64,000 bases of DNA. It comes from an uncultured Flavobacteriaceae bacterium. GTDB lineage: Bacteria; Bacteroidota; Bacteroidia; Flavobacteriales; Flavobacteriaceae. The notes beneath the pieces were generated by a model. It had not been told where the DNA came from, searched no databases, and saw only the letters and a list, made by a program, of their open reading frames with translations. Shown one piece after another: positions 42,021 through 50,535 of the stretch. Every line of letters starts with the position of its first letter. The first letter of the stretch is position 1. Made by a program: the position numbers and the translations under genes. The stretch lies in the NCBI GenBank assembly GCA_947502635.1, contig CANNAN010000018.1, positions 1 to 64,000 of the forward strand, written 5' to 3'.

Positions 42021-42061
42021 AATGATGATTTCCTAATTCGACAAAGCAAATAACAACATTT

Positions 42062-42643
42062 ATGAAAAAAGCACTTTTTGTAATCTCAATTTTGTATTTC
42101 AATCTAGGCATTGCTCAAAGTGTAGTTCAAGAATTAACACTTTCAGATAGTGCTTTAGAGCTAACGAAACAGAAAGTTACCTACGATCCAAGTTATTTCT
42201 CGATTGATTACCCAAATGGTGATGTACCAAGCGATAAAGGCGTCTGTACAGATGTGGTCATTAGAGCTTATAGAAAAATGGGATTTGATTTACAAAAAGA
42301 AGTTCATGAAGATATGAAGTCTCATTTTAATTTATATCCGAAAATTTGGGGTTTAAAAACGACAGATAAAAACATTGATCATAGAAGGGTTCCAAACCTG
42401 ATGACTTATTTTAATAGACAAGGTGCTGAAAAACCGATTACTAATAATCCTAAAGATTATATTCCTGGAGATGTTGTTTGTTGGAATTTAGGAGGCGCAA
42501 TAACCCACATAGGTATTGTGGTTGATAAAAAATCGAATGATGGAAAACGATATTTGATAGTTCATAATATTGGTTCAGGCCAAGTTTTGGAAGATTGTTT
42601 ATTTGATTTTAAGATTATTGGACATTATAGATGGATATTATAA
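42062..42643 (+). CDS. DUF1287 (NlpC/P60-like) exported protein
   Basis: A 193-residue protein with signal peptide MKKALFVISILYFNLGIAQ and a DUF1287 (PF06940) domain related to NlpC/P60 papain-like peptidases: C62 (DKGVCTDVVIRAYRKMG) and H149 (AITHIGIVVD) are the expected catalytic pair, with GDVVCWNLGG between. Probable periplasmic cell-wall or amide hydrolase. Its last 6 bases overlap the convergent methyltransferase gene. Confidence 0.85.
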   Translation: MKKALFVISILYFNLGIAQSVVQELTLSDSALELTKQKVTYDPSYFSIDYPNGDVPSDKGVCTDVVIRAYRKMGFDLQKEVHEDMKSHFNLYPKIWGLKTTDKNIDHRRVPNLMTYFNRQGAEKPITNNPKDYIPGDVVCWNLGGAITHIGIVVDKKSNDGKRYLIVHNIGSGQVLEDCLFDFKIIGHYRWIL

Positions 42644-43336
42644 AGTTAACCGTGCCAAATAATCAAAATACTCACCTTCTAAAGCCAATTCACATTTAAG
42701 TCCAATAGTTTCGCAAGCCAGACGCAACGTATTAAAATCTAAATACAACCATTTCATTGGGGTTTCTTTTTCGCCTTTATAGGAGACAAAGTAATCAAGT
42801 TCACCATAATAACCAGAGTTGGTGTCTACCCATAAGCCGCCATCTTCATCTTCATACATGTATTTTATATCAGAAGAATCAATTAAAATTTGTCCGTTAG
42901 GTTTTATTAGACTTTTTAAATGTATTAAGTACTTTGAAACTTGTGAAAGTTTTTGAAAAATACCTGTGCCATTCATTAGTAAAAGAATCGTGTCAAAGGT
43001 TTCAGTTTCATCTAAAAGAGCTTTTTTATCAGCGTTTAAAACACCACGTTGTTTAGCAACTTTAATAGCACCATTGGAGATGTCTATGGCTTTTACATTT
43101 AGCCCCTTTCTTTGTAAATATAAACTATGACTTCCAGAACCACACCCAACATCAAGAACAGAGCCTTTAGCAAGTTTTAGAGCCTTTTTTTCAAGTTTGG
43201 GCATACCTTTAAAATCACGAAATAAATAGGGAAGAGGTAAAATGTCTTCATCAGAAATACTCGTGGAAGTAATAATGTCTACAGTGTAGTTTTCATTTTG
43301 ATAATCTAATAAAGCTTGTCCGAAAAGATCTTTCAT
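42638..43336 (-). CDS. class I SAM-dependent methyltransferase
   Basis: A 232-residue Rossmann methyltransferase. SAM-binding motif I is VLDVGCGSGSHSLYLQRKG (about 57-75), with the acidic residue of motif II in VKAIDISN and a motif IV-like DTILLLMNGTG. Substrate unknown. It overlaps the DUF1287 gene tail to tail by 6 bases. Confidence 0.88.
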   Translation of the reverse strand: MKDLFGQALLDYQNENYTVDIITSTSISDEDILPLPYLFRDFKGMPKLEKKALKLAKGSVLDVGCGSGSHSLYLQRKGLNVKAIDISNGAIKVAKQRGVLNADKKALLDETETFDTILLLMNGTGIFQKLSQVSKYLIHLKSLIKPNGQILIDSSDIKYMYEDEDGGLWVDTNSGYYGELDYFVSYKGEKETPMKWLYLDFNTLRLACETIGLKCELALEGEYFDYLARLTL

Positions 43337-43343
43337 TTATTTT

Positions 43344-43377
43344 GTCATTGCAAGACGTTTTAAATCGTGGCAATCTG
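43344..43377. repeat. degenerate dispersed repeat (GTCATTGC...GCAATCTG type)
   Basis: GTCATTGCAAGACG and CGTGGCAATCTG flank an imperfect palindrome, the decayed form of a common bacterial intergenic REP-like family (GTCATTGCGAGG...GCAATCTG). Confidence 0.45.
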
Positions 43378-43472
43378 TTTAATGGTTAGTTTAAGTATAA
43401 AGATTATTTCTGTCATTACTTTCTTCATAATTGTAAAAGTTAAGTAATGACTAAAAATAGTATTTTTACACC

Positions 43473-43964
43473 ATGCAAGACATTATTAAGAATCTTCCAA
43501 AGCTCGCCAAAGATAAGCATAACGAAAACAAAAAATTCTTTGCCAAGTTAAAAAAGAAACCACCAAAGAATTTAGATTACATCATGCAAGAATTGCATGA
43601 TGAGGAGTTTGAACGTACCGATTGTTTAAAATGTGCGAACTGTTGCAAAACAACAGGACCATTATTTACAGATAAAGATATTGAACGTATCTCGAAGCAT
43701 TTTAAGCAAAAACCGCAACAGTTTATAAAGCAATATTTGCGTATCGATGAAGATAATGATTACGTATTGCAAAGTGTTCCCTGTGTTTTTTTAGGAGCAG
43801 ATAATTATTGTTCTATTTATGAGGTAAGACCGAAAGCTTGTAGAGAGTTTCCTCATACTGATAGAAAAAAGTTCCAGCAAATATCAAATCTAACATTGAA
43901 AAATGTTGCTATGTGTCCTGTAGCTTTTAACATTGTTGAAACCATGAAAAAAAGAATAAAATAG
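43473..43964 (+). CDS. YkgJ-family cysteine-cluster protein
   Basis: A 163-residue protein with the CxxCxxCC signature at C51, C54, C57 and C58 (CLKCANCCKTTGPLF) plus later cysteines in VPCVFLGADNYCSIYEVRP and ACREFPHT and a final CPVAF. The set fits the YkgJ/Fe-S- or Zn-binding family (PF03692). Role unknown. The hydroxylase gene starts 22 bases downstream. Confidence 0.9.
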   Translation: MQDIIKNLPKLAKDKHNENKKFFAKLKKKPPKNLDYIMQELHDEEFERTDCLKCANCCKTTGPLFTDKDIERISKHFKQKPQQFIKQYLRIDEDNDYVLQSVPCVFLGADNYCSIYEVRPKACREFPHTDRKKFQQISNLTLKNVAMCPVAFNIVETMKKRIK

Positions 43965-43986
43965 TATATTTAGTAAAAATATACTA

Positions 43987-44823
43987 TTGGAAACCATTTT
44001 AAATTATTTTGAAACAATCCCACCATTACATAGGGGAATCATTATTGTTGGAGGGTTAAGTTTTTTCTGGATTATAGAAGGTATCATGCCTTTATTCGGA
44101 TTTAGCTACAAAAAATGGAAGCATGCTATTCCTAACATATTCTTTACAATAACAACTATACTTGTAAATCTACCCTTGGCATTTTTGTTTTTAAAATCAT
44201 CAGATTGGGTCGTCGCTAACAATTTTGGAATTCTTAACTGGCTGCCAGAAATGCCAATGTGGTTGTATAGTATTTTAGGCATTTTTTTGATTGATTGTAT
44301 AGGCGCATACTTGCCACATTTAATTGAGCATAAAGTGAAGCCATTATGGATGGTGCATTTAGTACACCATTCAGATCATCATGTAGACACAACAACAGCG
44401 AATAGACACCATCCTTTAGAAAGTCTTATTCGATATGTTTTTACGCTTATGGGTATAATTGTAATAGGGACACCTATCGCACTGGTTTTTTTATACCAAT
44501 CACTATCGGTTATAGCAACACAATTTAATCATGCGAATATAAAATTGCCTAAAAGAATAGACAATTTACTAAGCTATATTATTGTGTCTCCAGATATGCA
44601 CAAAGTGCACCATCACTATAAATTACCATACACAGATTCTAATTACGGAAATATCTTTTCTGTTTGGGACAGACTTTTTGGAACCTATATGAAACTCGAT
44701 ACCGATAAAATTGTTTATGGTGTTGATGTTTTTCCAAACGAAATCCAAAACAGTAATATTAAAGACTTATTAAAACAACCGTTTCAGAAATATAGAAAAC
44801 CGACTACTTCTATAAAAGAATAA
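43987..44823 (+). CDS. sterol desaturase / fatty acid hydroxylase family membrane protein
   Basis: A 278-residue di-iron membrane hydroxylase (PF04116) with about five helices. The histidine clusters are HLIEH, HLVHHSDHHVDTTTANRHHP and MHKVHHHYKLPYTDSNYG with WDRLFGTY after it. It would hydroxylate or desaturate a lipid at the inner membrane; substrate unknown. Start is TTG at 43987. Confidence 0.88.
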   Translation: METILNYFETIPPLHRGIIIVGGLSFFWIIEGIMPLFGFSYKKWKHAIPNIFFTITTILVNLPLAFLFLKSSDWVVANNFGILNWLPEMPMWLYSILGIFLIDCIGAYLPHLIEHKVKPLWMVHLVHHSDHHVDTTTANRHHPLESLIRYVFTLMGIIVIGTPIALVFLYQSLSVIATQFNHANIKLPKRIDNLLSYIIVSPDMHKVHHHYKLPYTDSNYGNIFSVWDRLFGTYMKLDTDKIVYGVDVFPNEIQNSNIKDLLKQPFQKYRKPTTSIKE

Positions 44824-44894
44824 TATCTTTCTTTAATTAAAGATCTTAGCATAGACACATTTTAAGGTTAAATGGGTATAAAACTAAAAACTAA

Positions 44895-46193
44895 TTAATC
44901 GTATATTAAATAGTTACGTCTGGTATTTTTAAATGTTTCCAAATCAGCTTTCCAAGTCGCTTTAATGTCAGTTTCGCTTAAATCGGCCTGAATTTGTTTT
45001 TGTAATTTATCAGTTCCAGCGTGCTTTGTGAAATTATTTGTATTAAAGAATAATGATTTATCTGTCGAATTTTGATAGGCCCTAATAACCCATTTAAGCG
45101 TCATGAGACCGTTTAGGTCTTCATTTTGTAAGTCCTCTCCATAACATAAGTCGTTTTTATGTTTAGGGTATTTAGCACCAAAATTAGCGATAGGTGTATA
45201 GCTAAAAGTAAAGGCTGTTTTATCTAAAAAAGGCGCTCCATACCGTTGAAATTGAAACTCGGTACCACGCCCCGCATTTATATTTGTGCCTTCAAAAAGC
45301 CCAAGGCTTGGGTAAAGTTTTATAGCTTGATCATTAGGCAAATTTGGAGAAGGTCTAATAGGTAAACTATAAAATGTATTATGCGTGTAATTTTTTATAG
45401 GGATAATAGTAATTTGGCATTGAGAACCATTTTTTAACCATTTTTCACCGTTAATCATTTGTGCATATTCACCAATGGTCATACCGTGTACCAAGGGTAT
45501 GGGGTGCATGCCCAAAAAGCTTTTATTTTTAATTTCTAAAGTAGGGCCATCTATGTAATGTCCGTTTGGGTTTGGTCTATCTAATATTAAAACAGGAATG
45601 CCTTGCTCAGAACAAGCTTCCATAATGTAATGTAACGTAGAAATGTATGTATAAAACCGAACGCCTACATCTTGAATATCAAAAACAACAATATCTAAGC
45701 CTTCAAGCTGTTCTTTAGTCGGTTTTTTGTTTTTTCCGTAAAGGGATACAAGTGGTAGGTTGGTTTTAGTATCAATACCATCTTTAACCAATTCGCCAGC
45801 ATCTACACGACCCCGAAAGCCATGTTCTGGAGAAAATACTTTTTTAATAGCAATTTTTAAAGAAATTAATGAGTCAACCAAATGAGTCATAGTATCTTTT
45901 TTAACCACATTTCCAAGAGATTGCTCATTGGTTTCAGGATTAACTAATATCGTTTCTAGTTTTTCTTTCCTGAAAATCACTGAAGTTTGATTCGCAACAA
46001 TACCAACACGTTTTCCTTTTAATAAAGGTAAATAAGCTTCTATTTGATTGGCTCCAACGACGATAGAACTATCGTTTTGTATAGTATGATATACCTTATC
46101 TTTTAGAATTATTTTACTTTTTGCTTTAGAAGCACAAGAAATCATTATAAAAACAAATAATAAAACTGTATTTTTGAAAACATTAAACCTCAT
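44895..46193 (-). CDS. namZ: exo-beta-N-acetylmuramidase NamZ family (DUF1343)
   Basis: A 432-residue exported protein with a lipoprotein-type signal (FVFIMISCASKAKS; Cys 20) and a DUF1343 domain: GKRVGIVANQTSV, KKVFSPEHGFRGRVDAGE, VFDIQDVGVRFYTYISTLHY, LDRPNPNGHYIDGP and GLFEGTNINAGRGTE. The family includes NamZ, which cleaves MurNAc from the non-reducing end of peptidoglycan fragments in recycling. Its start codon overlaps by one base the start of the divergent permease gene. Confidence 0.88.
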   Translation of the reverse strand: MRFNVFKNTVLLFVFIMISCASKAKSKIILKDKVYHTIQNDSSIVVGANQIEAYLPLLKGKRVGIVANQTSVIFRKEKLETILVNPETNEQSLGNVVKKDTMTHLVDSLISLKIAIKKVFSPEHGFRGRVDAGELVKDGIDTKTNLPLVSLYGKNKKPTKEQLEGLDIVVFDIQDVGVRFYTYISTLHYIMEACSEQGIPVLILDRPNPNGHYIDGPTLEIKNKSFLGMHPIPLVHGMTIGEYAQMINGEKWLKNGSQCQITIIPIKNYTHNTFYSLPIRPSPNLPNDQAIKLYPSLGLFEGTNINAGRGTEFQFQRYGAPFLDKTAFTFSYTPIANFGAKYPKHKNDLCYGEDLQNEDLNGLMTLKWVIRAYQNSTDKSLFFNTNNFTKHAGTDKLQKQIQADLSETDIKATWKADLETFKNTRRNYLIYD

Positions 46194-47437
46194 TGAATAA
46201 TTTGAATTACGAATTTTTTATAGCTAAACGCATTATTGGTAGTAAAGCGTATAAAAGTAGTATATCGGCACCAATAATAAAAATTGGTATTGCGGCAATT
46301 ACTATTGGGATAGTTGTAATGATGGTTGCTATAGCAACAGGTATAGGGTTGCAACAAAAAATTCGTGATAAAGTTGTAGCATTCAATGGACACGTAACTA
46401 TCACTAAGTATGATAGTAATAACTCTCAAGAAAGTATTATTCCTATCTCAAAAGACCAAGAGTTTTATCCAGAGTTTAAAGCAGTAGAAGGTGTTAGCCA
46501 TATTCAAGGCGTAGCAGCAAAGTTTGGTGTTATTAGAACAGAGACCGATTTTGAAGGTGTCTATTTAAAAGGCGTAGGGAAAGATTATAATTGGAGTTAT
46601 TTTAAAGATTTTTTAATAGAAGGAAAGCTTCCAGATTATTTAGGCAAAAGAAATGAAGACGTTTTAATATCTCAATATTTAGCGAATAGATTAAATCTAA
46701 AGCTTGATGAAACGTTTCAGATGGTGTTTCGAAAGGACGACCCAGAAAAATTAACAAATATTATTACCTATCGTATAGTCGGAATTTATAATTCGGGGTT
46801 TCAAGATTTTGATGCCAACTACCTTATAGGTGATATTCGTCATTTGCAAAGAATAAATAGATGGAAAAGTGACCAAATTGGAAATTTTGAAGTATTTATT
46901 ACAGATTATGATGATATAGATAAAAAAGGTACTGAGATATATAAGAACATCCCTTCAGAACTCAATGCAGAAACCATTAAAAATAAATATGCTTCTGTTT
47001 TTGATTGGATTCAAATTTTTGATACAAATATTTATGGCATTATTGGTATCATGATACTTGTAGCGGGTATTAATATGATTACAGCATTACTTGTTTTAAT
47101 ATTAGAGCGCACGCAAATGATAGGGATATTAAAAGCGATAGGAAGCAACAATTGGAGCATCCGTAAATTGTTTTTGTACAATGCATCTTACTTAATTCTT
47201 CTTGGATTATTATGGGGGAATATTATTGGATTAGGACTTCTCTTTACTCAAAAGTACTTTAAATTATTTCCATTAGATCCAAGCGTATACTACGTTACAG
47301 AAGCACCTGTATACATAAGTTTAGGCTATGTTGTAGCATTAAACATTGGTACACTTGTACTTTGTTTACTTATGCTTTTAATACCATCGTATTTAATCAC
47401 AAAAATATCCCCAGTAAAAGCAATTAGGTTCCAATAA
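46193..47437 (+). CDS. LolC/E-type ABC transporter permease
   Basis: A 414-residue permease with an N-terminal helix (about 26-50, IIKIGIAAITIGIVVMMVAI), a large periplasmic MacB-like domain and three C-terminal helices from about 285 (IFDTNIYGIIGIMILVAGIN, ERTQMIGILKAIGSNNWSIR). It matches the FtsX/LolE superfamily that releases lipoproteins from the inner membrane; no ATPase gene is adjacent. Start is TTG at 46193 or the second TTG at 46202. Confidence 0.85.
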   Translation: MNNLNYEFFIAKRIIGSKAYKSSISAPIIKIGIAAITIGIVVMMVAIATGIGLQQKIRDKVVAFNGHVTITKYDSNNSQESIIPISKDQEFYPEFKAVEGVSHIQGVAAKFGVIRTETDFEGVYLKGVGKDYNWSYFKDFLIEGKLPDYLGKRNEDVLISQYLANRLNLKLDETFQMVFRKDDPEKLTNIITYRIVGIYNSGFQDFDANYLIGDIRHLQRINRWKSDQIGNFEVFITDYDDIDKKGTEIYKNIPSELNAETIKNKYASVFDWIQIFDTNIYGIIGIMILVAGINMITALLVLILERTQMIGILKAIGSNNWSIRKLFLYNASYLILLGLLWGNIIGLGLLFTQKYFKLFPLDPSVYYVTEAPVYISLGYVVALNIGTLVLCLLMLLIPSYLITKISPVKAIRFQ

Positions 47438-47640
47438 TTTTATTATTTCAGATATTTCTTCGTTATTTAAGAATGTTCCCTTAATTAAAAATGCAAGGGT
47501 GAATTATTAAAATATAGTGCTTCAACCATATTTAGAATAAATTAAACAGGTCTACTTACCTTGATTAAAATCAGAGGATTAGAATCACTAAGATAACGAT
47601 CCCCATTTTTTAGCTTAAATTTGTTAAGTAAATTTATACT

Positions 47641-48999
47641 ATGGAATACGCTGAAAATATATTAGGTACAATTGGCAATACGCCATTGGTTAAATTAAAT
47701 AAGCTTGTTAAAGGATTACCATGTTTAGTTTTAGCAAAATACGAAACATTTAATCCTGGTAATTCTGTAAAGGATAGGATGGCAGTAAAAATGATTGAAG
47801 ATGCAGAGGCAGACGGGAGATTAAAACCTGGAGGAACCATCATTGAAGGTACATCTGGAAATACAGGAATGGGACTCGCTTTAGCTGCCATAGTTAAAGG
47901 TTACAAAATGATTTGTGTTATAAGCGATAAGCAAAGCAAGGAGAAAATGGACATTTTGAGAGCGGTAGGTAGTAAAGTTGTAGTATGCCCAACAAATGTA
48001 GAGCCAGAAGATCCAAAATCATATTATTCAACCTCAAAACGGCTAGCTGAAGAAACGCCAAATTCTTGGTATGTGAATCAATACGATAATCCAAGTAATG
48101 CTATAGCTCATTACGAAAGTACTGGTCCAGAAATATGGAAACAAACAGACGGTAAAGTAACGCATTTCTTGGTAGGAGTGGGGACAGGAGGAACTATTTC
48201 TGGAGTCGGTAATTATTTAAAAGAACAAAATCCAAATATAAAGATTTGGGGTATAGATACCTATGGCTCTGTTTTTAAAAAATACCATGAAACAGGGGTG
48301 TTTGATGAAAATGAGATCTACCCTTATATTACAGAAGGCATAGGGGAAGATATTCTACCAAAAAATGTTGATTTTAGTGTCATAGATGGTTTTACTAAAG
48401 TTACAGATAAGGATGCGGCTATTTATACACAAAAGTTGGCAAAAGAAGAAGGTATGTTTCTTGGTAATTCTGCTGGAGCTGCCATAAAAGGACTTCTTCA
48501 ATTAAAAGATCATTTTTCTAAGGAGGACGTAGTTGTCGTTTTATTTCACGATCATGGAAGCCGTTATGTAGGTAAAATGTTTAATGATGAGTGGATGCGT
48601 GATCGTGGGTTTATTGAAGATAAATTAACCAGTGCACAAGACATTATCAATAATCATTTAGAAAATCCTTTAATAACAGTAAAAACAGAAGAGTTAGTTT
48701 CTCATGCTATAGAGTGTATGAAGAAATATAAAATTTCCCAAATACCAGTTGAAGATTCGTCAGGGTTTGTAGGGGCTGTCGATGAAGCGGATTTATTACG
48801 AAAGTATATTGAAAATAAAGATATTTCTGATTTACCTATTAAAGAAGTTATGCACAAGCCGTTTCCTATAGTTAATAAGAATACACCCATTGATGCTATT
48901 TCTAAATTAATAGATAGAGATAATAGTGCTGTATTGGTAAAACTACATGATGACACCTATCAAATTATTACTAAGTATGATATTATTAGTGCTTTGTAA
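47641..48999 (+). CDS. cystathionine beta-synthase-type PLP enzyme with CBS pair
   Basis: A 452-residue fold type II PLP enzyme plus a regulatory Bateman module. K44 in NSVKDRM binds PLP, GTSGNTG (70-76) holds the substrate carboxylate and GTGGTISG the phosphate. Residues about 330-452 contain two CBS repeats (ISQIPVEDSSGFVGAV and SAVLVKLHDDTYQII). It condenses serine or acetylserine with homocysteine or sulfide to give cystathionine or cysteine. The CBS tail suggests adenylate or SAM control. No operon partner; a 203-base gap separates it from the permease gene. Confidence 0.9.
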   Translation: MEYAENILGTIGNTPLVKLNKLVKGLPCLVLAKYETFNPGNSVKDRMAVKMIEDAEADGRLKPGGTIIEGTSGNTGMGLALAAIVKGYKMICVISDKQSKEKMDILRAVGSKVVVCPTNVEPEDPKSYYSTSKRLAEETPNSWYVNQYDNPSNAIAHYESTGPEIWKQTDGKVTHFLVGVGTGGTISGVGNYLKEQNPNIKIWGIDTYGSVFKKYHETGVFDENEIYPYITEGIGEDILPKNVDFSVIDGFTKVTDKDAAIYTQKLAKEEGMFLGNSAGAAIKGLLQLKDHFSKEDVVVVLFHDHGSRYVGKMFNDEWMRDRGFIEDKLTSAQDIINNHLENPLITVKTEELVSHAIECMKKYKISQIPVEDSSGFVGAVDEADLLRKYIENKDISDLPIKEVMHKPFPIVNKNTPIDAISKLIDRDNSAVLVKLHDDTYQIITKYDIISAL

Positions 49000-49050
49000 A
49001 CAATAATATAGGTATAGTATTCTAAAAAAAGGGGAGAGGTCTAAAAAGTA

Positions 49051-49080
49051 TCATCCTGAATGTAAACGAAGAATCTATTT
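49051..49080. repeat. degenerate dispersed repeat (CATCCTGAA...GAAGAATCT type)
   Basis: TCATCCTGAATGTAAACGAA followed by GAATCTA is a decayed copy of the common bacteroidete intergenic family CATTCTGAA(C)...GAAGAATCT. Confidence 0.45.
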
Positions 49081-49349
49081 AAAATTAAACATATAAATAT
49101 CAGTATTTTTGATGTTCTTAGATAAGCTATATTTAATATTTTCTCTACAAAAATATTTTACAGTTCAATAATGTTCAAAATAAAAATCTCTAAGCTTTTT
49201 AACCCTTTCGGTTTTTATACTCCATATTAATATTTAGTACGATTTAATCTACACTTTAATTGATGTTTCAAAGTTTTTTCTGTAACTTGTTGTAACTAAA
49301 AACTTTAGTTAAAATTTTGTTTATAATAAATTTTATTATATTTTCGATA

Positions 49350-49380
49350 AAATGTATCGTTTTTACGACAAAATACATTT
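49350..49380. promoter_or_regulatory. nested inverted repeat upstream of the FIST-kinase operon
   Basis: AAATGTAT (49350-49357) and ATACATTT (49373-49380) are perfect arms, with inner TCGT and ACGA (49357-49360, 49365-49368). It ends 27 bases before the start at 49408. Likely operator or leader hairpin; regulator unknown. Confidence 0.45.
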
Positions 49381-49407
49381 ATTTAAAATTACTCTAAAAT
49401 ATTAAGT

Positions 49408-50535
49408 ATGAATGTTCAACAAATATCCCTGCAACAGGATAATTGGCTAGAAGGTATTTCTATTTTAAATATTGAAGCTAATATATTTCTACTTTTCGTA
49501 TCTCCAGATTTTAATCCCAAAAAGGAGGTGCTTGATTTTATAAATAATAAGTATCCTGAAGCTACCATTGTTGGATGTTCTACGGCAGGGGAAATATCAG
49601 ATATTACTGTAAAAGATGAGACTATATCTTTAACCGCTATACAATTAGACAAAGTAACCTACAAAAAAGCATCCATTAAGATTATTGATATGGACTGTAG
49701 TTATAGATCTGGACAAGATCTTGCAAAAGATCTTTATAATAAAGAATTAAAACATGTACTAGTTTTAAGTGATGGACTTAATGTAAATGGAGCAGAATTA
49801 GTTTTGGGCCTAAAATCTATAATCCCTAATGTTAGTATAACAGGTGGCTTAGCCGCAGATGGATCTAACTTTAACAAAACATTTGTTATCAATGATAATA
49901 AAGTAGTTGATAAAACCATAATAGCCTTAGGTTTTTATGGGGAGAATTTAAAAGTAGGGTTTAGTTCTAAAGGAGGATGGGATAGTTTTGGAATTGAACG
50001 TTTAGTAACAAAATCAAATAAAAATGTGCTTTATGAATTAGACGGTTTTCCAGCATTAGAGTTATATAAATCCTTTTTAGGAAAACAAGCAAATAACTTG
50101 CCTAGTTCGGGGTTGTTATTTCCTTTGAGTATGCGATTAGATGAAGATTCGACACCAATTGTTAGAACAATCTTAGCTGTAAATGAAGCTGATCAAAGTT
50201 TAACATTTGCAGGTAATATTCCAGAAGGATCCTATGTACGATTAATGAAGGCAAATATAGATAGATTAATAAATGGAGCTGCAGATTCTGCAGTGAATGC
50301 TAATAAAGAGCAGGAAGAAAAATCCGAATTAGCTATTCTTATTAGTTGCGTAGGGCGTCGTTTAGTTTTAAAACAAATGGTTGAAGAAGAAGTTGAAGCT
50401 GTGAGAGATATAATAGGAGACAAACCTCGTATTACAGGTTTTTATTCCTATGGAGAAATTGCCCCTTTTGGAGAATTTTCACCTTGTGAATTACATAATC
50501 AAACAATGACTATTACAACACTTTCGGAATGTTAA
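49408..50535 (+). CDS. FIST-domain sensor protein
   Basis: A 375-residue soluble protein with FIST N (about 20-210: IVGCSTAGEISD, GLKSIIPNVSITGGLAADGS) and FIST C (about 220-355: LELYKSFLGKQANNLPSSGL, ITGFYSYGEIAPFG) domains. FIST proteins bind small ligands, possibly amino acids, as intracellular sensors. No signal peptide or transmembrane segment is present. It overlaps the downstream hybrid kinase by 7 bases and is probably its sensory partner. Confidence 0.88.
   Translation: MNVQQISLQQDNWLEGISILNIEANIFLLFVSPDFNPKKEVLDFINNKYPEATIVGCSTAGEISDITVKDETISLTAIQLDKVTYKKASIKIIDMDCSYRSGQDLAKDLYNKELKHVLVLSDGLNVNGAELVLGLKSIIPNVSITGGLAADGSNFNKTFVINDNKVVDKTIIALGFYGENLKVGFSSKGGWDSFGIERLVTKSNKNVLYELDGFPALELYKSFLGKQANNLPSSGLLFPLSMRLDEDSTPIVRTILAVNEADQSLTFAGNIPEGSYVRLMKANIDRLINGAADSAVNANKEQEEKSELAILISCVGRRLVLKQMVEEEVEAVRDIIGDKPRITGFYSYGEIAPFGEFSPCELHNQTMTITTLSEC

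Larger units (their letters stand above)
49000..49407. other. 408-bp AT-rich non-coding gap upstream of the FIST gene
   Basis: No reading frame of note. It holds a decayed dispersed repeat at 49051-49080 and the likely regulatory dyad at 49350-49380 just before the FIST gene. The rest is AT-rich without visible structure. Confidence 0.6.
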
